This document shows positions 62,178 to 64,000 of a stretch of 64,000 nt of DNA, in pieces; the first letter of the stretch is position 1; every line of letters begins with the position of its first letter. The notes under the pieces were generated by a model. It was given only the letters and a program-made list of their open reading frames with translations, searched no databases and was not told the DNA's origin. A program made the translations under genes and the position numbers. This stretch comes from Charina bottae (lineage: Eukaryota; Chordata; Lepidosauria; Squamata; Charinaidae), in the NCBI GenBank assembly GCA_023362775.1, contig JALMGJ010000026.1:992001-1056000 (forward strand), given 5' to 3'.

Positions 62178-62227
62178 TATTCAACAGGGGTGGAAATTGT
62201 ACACCTTTCTGTCATTTTCACTGAGAT

Positions 62228-62330
62228 CAGATTTATTTATTTATTTATTTATATTTATTTATTTAATTTATATAACCGCCCATCTCCCCCAACGGGGAAC
62301 TCGATCACGAGAAGCAATTGTCCCCCCTCT
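62228..62330 (-). mobile_element. CR1/L2-type LINE 3' tail
   Basis: (TTTA)n, then ACCGCCCATCTCCCCCAACG, the reverse of the LINE tail seen at 14630-14660. Confidence 0.6.
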
Positions 62331-62474
62331 AATAGGCCGTGGGTCAGGGACCATTTGGAGCGCCACGGCCAGTTTCGGCCACCGCAATCTAAAAAGGCAT
62401 CAACAATTGCAGTGAGTTCACAGAAGGGTTTCAACCTTGGCGTAGAAACCAAGTCCTGTGGAAAATGTAAAGGC

Positions 62475-62785
62475 ACTGGACATGTTTAGCCTGCAGAAGA
62501 GAAGAAAGCGGGGAGATACGATTGCAGCCTCTTGGCATCTAAAAGGCTGCCATACAGAGGAGGGGGTGGACATATTCCCTGTTGCCCAGACGGCAGAAGC
62601 AGGACAAATTAGCTGAAACAGGGAAATAGGATTTGGAGGAATTCCGTAATAGTAAAAGCTGTCAAAAAGCTATGGAATGCTCTCCCTACACCAGATGCCT
62701 TCAGATGGCGGTTGGAGAGCCTTCTCTCTGAAGTCCTTCAGCAGATCTTCCAGGGGGTGGGACTAAAGGACCTCTAAAGTCCTTG
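62475..62785 (+). mobile_element. CR1-type LINE 3' fragment
   Basis: CTGCAGAAGAGAAGAAAGCG, GGGGAGATACGATTGCAGCC and GGAGAGCCTTCTCTCTGAAG match the CR1 3' region at 36400-36700 with many differences. Confidence 0.7.
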
Positions 62786-62890
62786 TGGAGTCCTTGGTGC
62801 TCTCCGAACTGGGTGGTTTGATGGCAGACATTTCATTACCCGACTAGGTTGGGCAATGAAACGTCTGCCATCAAACCACCCAGAACCACC
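62786..62890. mobile_element. Short fold-back element related to 58871-59054
   Basis: GTGGAGTCCTTGGTGCTCTC, then GGTGGTTTGATGGCAGACAT, a short centre CGACTAGGTTGGG, then CAATGAAACGTCTGCCATCA and CCACCCAG. The GAAACGTC end of the core is kept but CTGAAGA has been lost from both arms. Confidence 0.6.
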
Positions 62891-62894
62891 CAGA

Positions 62895-63250
62895 ACCCAG
62901 CGAATCATGTGGTCGTCAAGCAAATCATGGGTTCTCCATTGATTTTGCTTGCCAGAAGCTGGCCGGAAAGGTAGAAAATGGCGATCATGTTACAACGGGA
63001 CGCTGCAATGGTCATAAATGTGAACAGGTTGTCAGGTGCTCAAACTGCAATCACGTGACTGCGGGGACACTGCGATTGTCCTAAGCGTGAGGTCCTTGTG
63101 AGGGAGATGGGCGGGATATAAATGTGATAATTAATTAATTAATTAATTAATTAGCAAGCAAGCAAGCAAGCAAGCGTGAGGACCGGCTGCAAGTCGGTTT
63201 TTTCAGCACCATTGTAAGTCTAAACGAATGGTTGTTAAGCGAGGACTACC
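62895..63250. mobile_element. Tigger/pogo-like MITE, decayed, with a LINE tail inside
   Basis: GTGGTCGTCAAGCAAATCAT to GTTAAGCGAGGACTACC. A LINE tail (GGGAGATGGGCGGGATATAA plus (ATTA)n and (GCAA)n) interrupts it at about 63100-63176. Confidence 0.65.
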
Positions 63251-63558
63251 CATTTATTTATTTAAAATAACTTTTTAAGGCGTGGTAGCTAGAACGGGAC
63301 ACAGCTCTTCAACTATATTATTGTTATCAGCCTAGTGGAATTTGCCTTTTTAAAAAGCAGCTACACGCTGGCTCGCCTTTTCCCTCGATCTCCAAACTGC
63401 CTCCCCCGATCGGTCACTGCCAGCTCACCCCACAGAAGCCTCTGTGCCAACCCTTGGCTCTGGCAGGAAGACCGAGGCCTCGCCCAGCCCCCAATGACGG
63501 TGGCGCAAAGTCGTATACTTGAGCCAACCAATCGATTCAGCCGCATTCGATGCCTCAC

Positions 63559-63774
63559 CTCAAGCTCTTTGCTGGAGACCAGGAAGATCCGGCCATGAAG
63601 CTCTTTCCAGCGACTCTCAGTCCACGTGGAAAACTCGGTGGACCCCCAGTCCTCAAGCTCAAAGGCCGGGGAGGATGCCGGTGTGCGGCGGACAGTTGAC
63701 CTGACGCAGAACGGCTTGCGGGGAGAGGTAGAATTGGGGTATGGAGAGCCCTGCACCCACATGTAGTCGAACAA
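63559..63774 (-). CDS. NCSTN: NCSTN (nicastrin) penultimate coding exon: end of the ectodomain
   Basis: 72 codons, phase 0 at both ends; acceptor CTCTCTGCAG|TTG and donor CTTGAG|GTGAGG. It encodes LFDYMWVQG, a potential N-glycosylation site NST, CVRSTVRR, SPAFELEDW, STEFSTWTESRWKELHGRIF and LVSSKELE. All are recognisable nicastrin motifs, the TWTESRWK box most clearly. It is the membrane-proximal part of the lumenal domain. Earlier exons lie beyond the right edge. Confidence 0.96.
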
Positions 63775-64000
63775 CTGCAGAGAGAACACAGGAGCGGCAG
63801 AGGCAAGGCCTGCGTGTTAATGTGTTGCTTTGAACATTAAAGCTTTAAAATTAAAGCTGAGTTACCTGAGGGATTGCCTTGATATGTATTTGCCCATACA
63901 CAGATTTGCAGAAATTGCCCTATTCCAGATAACCCCACTAAATCAGTAAACCAACGTGGAATCTTCGGTGGGCCCAAAACGTTAGGATTAGGGTTAGCTA
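63775..64000. other. NCSTN intron sequence, short telomere-like end
   Basis: No exon seen. The last bases read GTTAGGATTAGGGTTAGC, two to three TTAGGG-like units; too short at the window edge to call an interstitial telomeric repeat. Confidence 0.4.

Larger units (their letters stand above)
61756..63558 (-). other. NCSTN: Last intron of NCSTN, filled with repeats
   Basis: About 1.8 kb bounded by GAG|GTGAGG at the 5' side (63558) and CTGCAG at the 3' side. It contains two Tigger-like MITEs, CR1/L2 pieces and a fold-back element, listed separately. Confidence 0.9.

Overview
The window is vertebrate nuclear DNA, almost certainly from a squamate reptile; a snake or another toxicoferan is my best guess. 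The evidence is the repeat content: near-identical, partly intact BovB (RTE-type) LINEs, CR1/L2 LINE tails ending in (ATAA)n, an L1 3' end, tRNA-headed squamate-type SINEs, and many copies of a palindromic MITE carrying the ends seen throughout snake and lizard genomes. The genes have GT-AG introns. Most of the 64 kb is repeats and intergenic DNA, and most long open frames are by-products of tandem repeats.

Three host genes are supported. (1) A GARIN/FAM71-family gene runs on the + strand; five coding exons between 6454 and 13708 join in frame and the C-terminal exon is unresolved. (2) NHLH1, a neuronal bHLH factor, lies on the - strand with its whole 133-codon CDS at 28376-28777. A CpG island with a TATA box and two CCAAT boxes near 39.0-39.13 kb is its likely promoter and non-coding first exon. 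(3) The last two coding exons of NCSTN (nicastrin, gamma-secretase) lie on the - strand at 61633-61755 and 63559-63774. NCSTN followed by NHLH1 on one strand matches the human 1q23 order; the GARIN gene downstream of NHLH1 does not.

Layout: 0-1.3 kb, 5' part of a young BovB; 4.4-5.1 kb, a hAT MITE holding a 100-bp satellite; 5.2-14 kb, the GARIN gene with its GC-rich 5' region and DNA-transposon-filled introns; 14-27.9 kb, intergenic DNA with LINE, Penelope-like, BovB and SINE insertions; 28.4-39.8 kb, the NHLH1 unit, whose presumed intron holds a 102-bp VNTR grown inside a SINE, a CR1 LINE and long microsatellites; 40-48.8 kb, old BovB and L1 remnants and an orphan CpG island; 48.86-52.09 kb, a complete BovB with an intact 1010-codon ORF and target-site duplication; 52.4-61 kb, mostly single-copy DNA with MITEs and fold-back elements; 61.6-63.8 kb, the 3' end of NCSTN.

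The most interesting signals are the hammerhead-ribozyme-like cores in Penelope-like inverted repeats, the intact BovB with a second copy differing at only ten sites, and tandem arrays that arose inside MITEs and SINEs. All comparisons were made by eye.
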